Assembly (NCBI GenBank): GCA_030549175.1
Contig: JAUKUA010000001.1
Span: 3,100,001 to 3,164,000 of the forward strand
Origin: Lasiosphaeris hirsuta
Taxonomy: Eukaryota; Ascomycota; Sordariomycetes; Sordariales; Lasiosphaeriaceae
DNA length: 64,000 bases
Direction of reading: 5' to 3'
Below the pieces are notes generated by a model. It made no database searches. It saw only the letters and a program-made list of their open reading frames with translations, and was not told the DNA's origin. A program made the position numbers and the translations under genes. This document shows, piece by piece, positions 61,457 to 64,000 of this stretch; the stretch's first letter is position 1, and each line of letters starts with the position of its first letter.

Positions 61457-64000
61457 ATGGCGAGCCTCAAGAGATCGGTTGGTTCGGATCCGCTTGCCGC
61501 CAATATCTCCAGCAAGGTGTACGTGCGATCGACAAAGAGCGGCAAGGTCCAGAAAATTGTTCGCGAGGTCTACCTCCGCCAAGACATACCCTGCTCCTCT
61601 AAGCTCTGCCAGAGCTGCCTCAAGGTCACTCCTAGAGATGCGGCCGGCCGACGTGAGCGCAGCGTCCCTTTAATCTCCCGCCCGCCCCAAGGCTAACCTT
61701 CGCGCAGAAATTCCCTTCGTGCTATCAGAGGCCCCCGCGGGCACCAGCGTCTTCCCCCAGGGCCACTATCTTGTACCTGACACCAATGCCTTCCTGAGTG
61801 CCATGGATCTCTTTGAGCAAAGCTCCGCCTTTTACGATGTCATCGTCCTGCAGATCGTCCTGGAGGAGCTCCGCAACCGCTCGCTCCCGCTGTACAACCG
61901 CCTCGTGGGTCTGACCAAGAGCGAGGACAAGCGCTTCTACGTCTTCTTCAACGAGTTTCGCCTTGAGACCCATGTTGCCCGAGAAGAGGGCGAGTCTGTC
62001 AATGACCGCAACGACCGCGCCGTCCGCAGAGCCGTTGCGTGGTACGGCGAGCACCTGGCCCGGACCAAGGCCAAGAAGGGCCCCGCCGTCGTCATGCTCA
62101 CCAACGACCGTGACAACTTGAGGAAAGCAAAGCTGGAGGGCATCCATGCATGCTCCCTGGCTGAGTACGTCAAGCAGCTCAAGGACGGCGACCGGCTGCT
62201 TGACATGATCCCGGACACGGAAGATCGGGATGCCATCAAAGAGAAACGCCCCAACGAGCTACTTTACCCGGAGTACCTCACCATGTCCAAAATGATGACC
62301 GGTGTGAAGAGCGGTCTTCTCCACCAAGGCACATTCAACGTGTCGCCCTACAACTATCTAGAAGGCTCCATCAGGGTCCCGGCTTTCCCCAAATCGCTTA
62401 TTATTCTAGGTAGGGAGAACATCAACCGCGCGGTTGATGGTGATTTGGTCGTTGTGGAGGTCCTTCCAAGGGATCAATGGAAAGAGCCTTCGACAAAAGT
62501 GATTGAAGAACAGGCCATCACTAGAAATGAAAATCCGGACGCCGAGGGAGACGACGCTGTGTCGGAGAGGGAACGCAAAGCTCTTCAAGAAGAAGCGAAG
62601 CGGACGCAGAGCAAGACCACCGAAGGCCACGCCCAACCTACCGCCAAGGTGGTTGGCGTGATCAAGCGGAACTGGCGACAGTACGTTGGTCACATTGACC
62701 AGTCTTCTGTCATTCAGTCGGCACAGCAGGGACAGAAGCAAGACACCGTCTTCATTATCCCTATGGATAAAAAGATCCCAAAGATTCGACTGCGGACGAG
62801 ACAGGTCGCAGAACTTCTGGGGAAACGGATTCTGGTCACCATCGATGCTTGGGACCGGGGATCCCGACATCCCGTTGGCCACTTTATTCGGTCCCTCGGA
62901 GAGCTGGAAACCAAGGCTGCCGAGACGGAAGCCCTGCTTTTGGAGTACGATGTGCAGTACCGGCCATTCCCCAAGACCGTCTTGGACTGCCTGCCAAAAG
63001 AGGGCCACGACTGGAAAGTACCAGAAAGCATCGACGATCCAGGGTGGAGAGGCCGAGAAGATCTTCGGGGTCTCCTCATCTGCAGCATCGACCCGATAGG
63101 CTGCCAGGATATCGACGATGCTCTCCACTGTCGCCCTCTACCGAATGGAAACATCGAGGTCGGAGTCCATATCGCCGACGTTTCCCATTTCGTCAAGCCC
63201 AATAATGCCATGGATACCGAGGCAAGTGTTCGTGGCACCACCGTCTATCTCGTGGATAAACGCATCGACATGCTGCCGATGCTTCTCGGCACGGACTTGT
63301 GCTCGCTCAAACCATACGTAGAGCGCTATGCATTTTCGGTCCTCTGGGAGTTGACTCCTGATGCCGACATTGCGAGCATGAGATTCACAAAATCGGTCAT
63401 TAAGTCTCGCGAGGCCTTCAGCTACGAGCAAGCACAACTCAGGGTTGACGACATTTCTCAACAAGATGAGCTTACCAGCAGCATCAGGGCTTTGATGGCG
63501 CTGTCAAAGAAGCTGAGGCAAAAGAGAATGGACGCTGGCGCGCTCAGTCTGTCTTCGCCCGAGGTAAAGATCCAAATGGAGTCAGAAACTTCTGATCCTA
63601 TTGACGTCAAGACCAAAGAACATCTCGATACGATGTCTCTGGTCGAAGAATTCATGCTCCTCGCCAACATCAGCGTTGCTCGCAAGATCTACGAGGCTTT
63701 CCCGCAAACAGCCATCCTACGGCGTCACGGTGCCCCGCCAAAGACCAATTTTGACGAGCTCGCGAACCAGCTTCGCGTCAAGAGGGGATTTGAGTTGAGT
63801 ATCGAGTCCTCCCGCGCTCTCGCTGACAGCCTCGATACATGTGTCGACCCCAACGAACCTTTCTTCAATACCCTGATCCGAGTCATGGCTACACGGTGCA
63901 TGATGGCGGCCGAGTATTTTTGCTCGGGCACCCAGGCATATCCGGAGTTCCGTCATTACGGCCTCGCGTGCGAGATTTATACCCACTTCACTTCACCAAT
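61457..64000 (+). CDS. DIS3: Exosome exoribonuclease Rrp44/Dis3 (3' end beyond window)
   Basis: Model: exons 61457-61652 and 61708 to beyond the window, separated by a 55-nt GTGAGC...CTAAC...CAG intron; 829 residues visible, no stop reached. The N-terminal CR3 cysteine motif is C46/C51/C54. The PIN endonuclease domain follows, with VPDTN (Asp90), VLQIVLEELRN, NDRNDRA and LTNDRDN as expected acidic positions. Cold-shock domains include FNVSPYNYLEGSIRVP and VIKRNWRQYVGHI. The RNB catalytic centre is CSIDPIGCQDIDDALH (about residues 524-539), then VGVHIADVSHFVKP and YLVDKRIDMLPMLLGTDLCSL. Similarity to yeast Dis3 is continuous, with no gap. Rrp44 is the catalytic 3'-5' exo- and endonuclease of the RNA exosome in nucleus and cytoplasm. 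Confidence 0.97.

Overview
The window looks like nuclear DNA of a filamentous ascomycete, most likely a Sordariomycete. The reasons are many short introns (about 46-165 nt, usually GTRAGT-type donors, CTRAC/CTAAT branch points and YAG acceptors), fairly GC-rich genes on both strands with long spacers, typical fungal orthologues, and a degenerate gene whose stops look like C-to-T damage of the RIP (repeat-induced point mutation) type. No bacterial-style operons, CRISPR arrays, intact transposons or secondary-metabolite cluster were seen. Exon structures were built by eye from splice signals and reading-frame continuity; they are models, not transcripts.

Layout, left to right: the 3' part of a two-TM, probably mitochondrial protein (+, cut by the window start); a four-exon multi-TM protein of unknown function (+); a CHORD-CS Hsp90 co-chaperone-like protein (-) divergent from a small glutaredoxin-like protein (+); an HpcH/HpaI-type aldolase (-); the U6 snRNP protein Lsm8 (+), convergent with a nucleoside hydrolase (-); an N-terminally anchored Lys/Ala-rich protein (+); a 503-aa conserved-looking protein (+); a 225-aa coiled-coil protein (-); a RIP-like pseudogene (-); a mitochondrial rhomboid protease (+); a nine-exon PhoD-like phosphatase (+); an intron-containing tRNA-Pro(AGG) (+); a small Pro/Arg-rich protein with an ambiguous 3' end (-); a bHLH transcription factor (-); delta-1-pyrroline-5-carboxylate dehydrogenase (-); a single-TM Ser/Thr-rich protein (+); the histone-fold protein Dpb4 (+); an Rsc7/Swp82 chromatin-remodelling subunit (-); and the exosome nuclease Rrp44/Dis3 (+, cut by the window end).

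The genes are mostly housekeeping and do not form an obvious pathway cluster. RNA metabolism (Lsm8, Rrp44), chromatin and replication (Dpb4, Rsc7) and mitochondrial functions (rhomboid, P5C dehydrogenase, the first gene) are each represented, but by unlinked family members. Two gaps stand out, about 7.2 kb (36862-44094) and 9.2 kb (52223-61456). Both lie between divergent genes and hold no convincing gene. No clearly new multi-gene system was found. The observations most worth checking are the pseudogene with three Gln-to-stop-type changes, a stop codon embedded in a consensus splice donor, a frame-preserving stop-free intron in the phosphatase gene, and recurrent 11-13 nt poly-G/poly-C runs.
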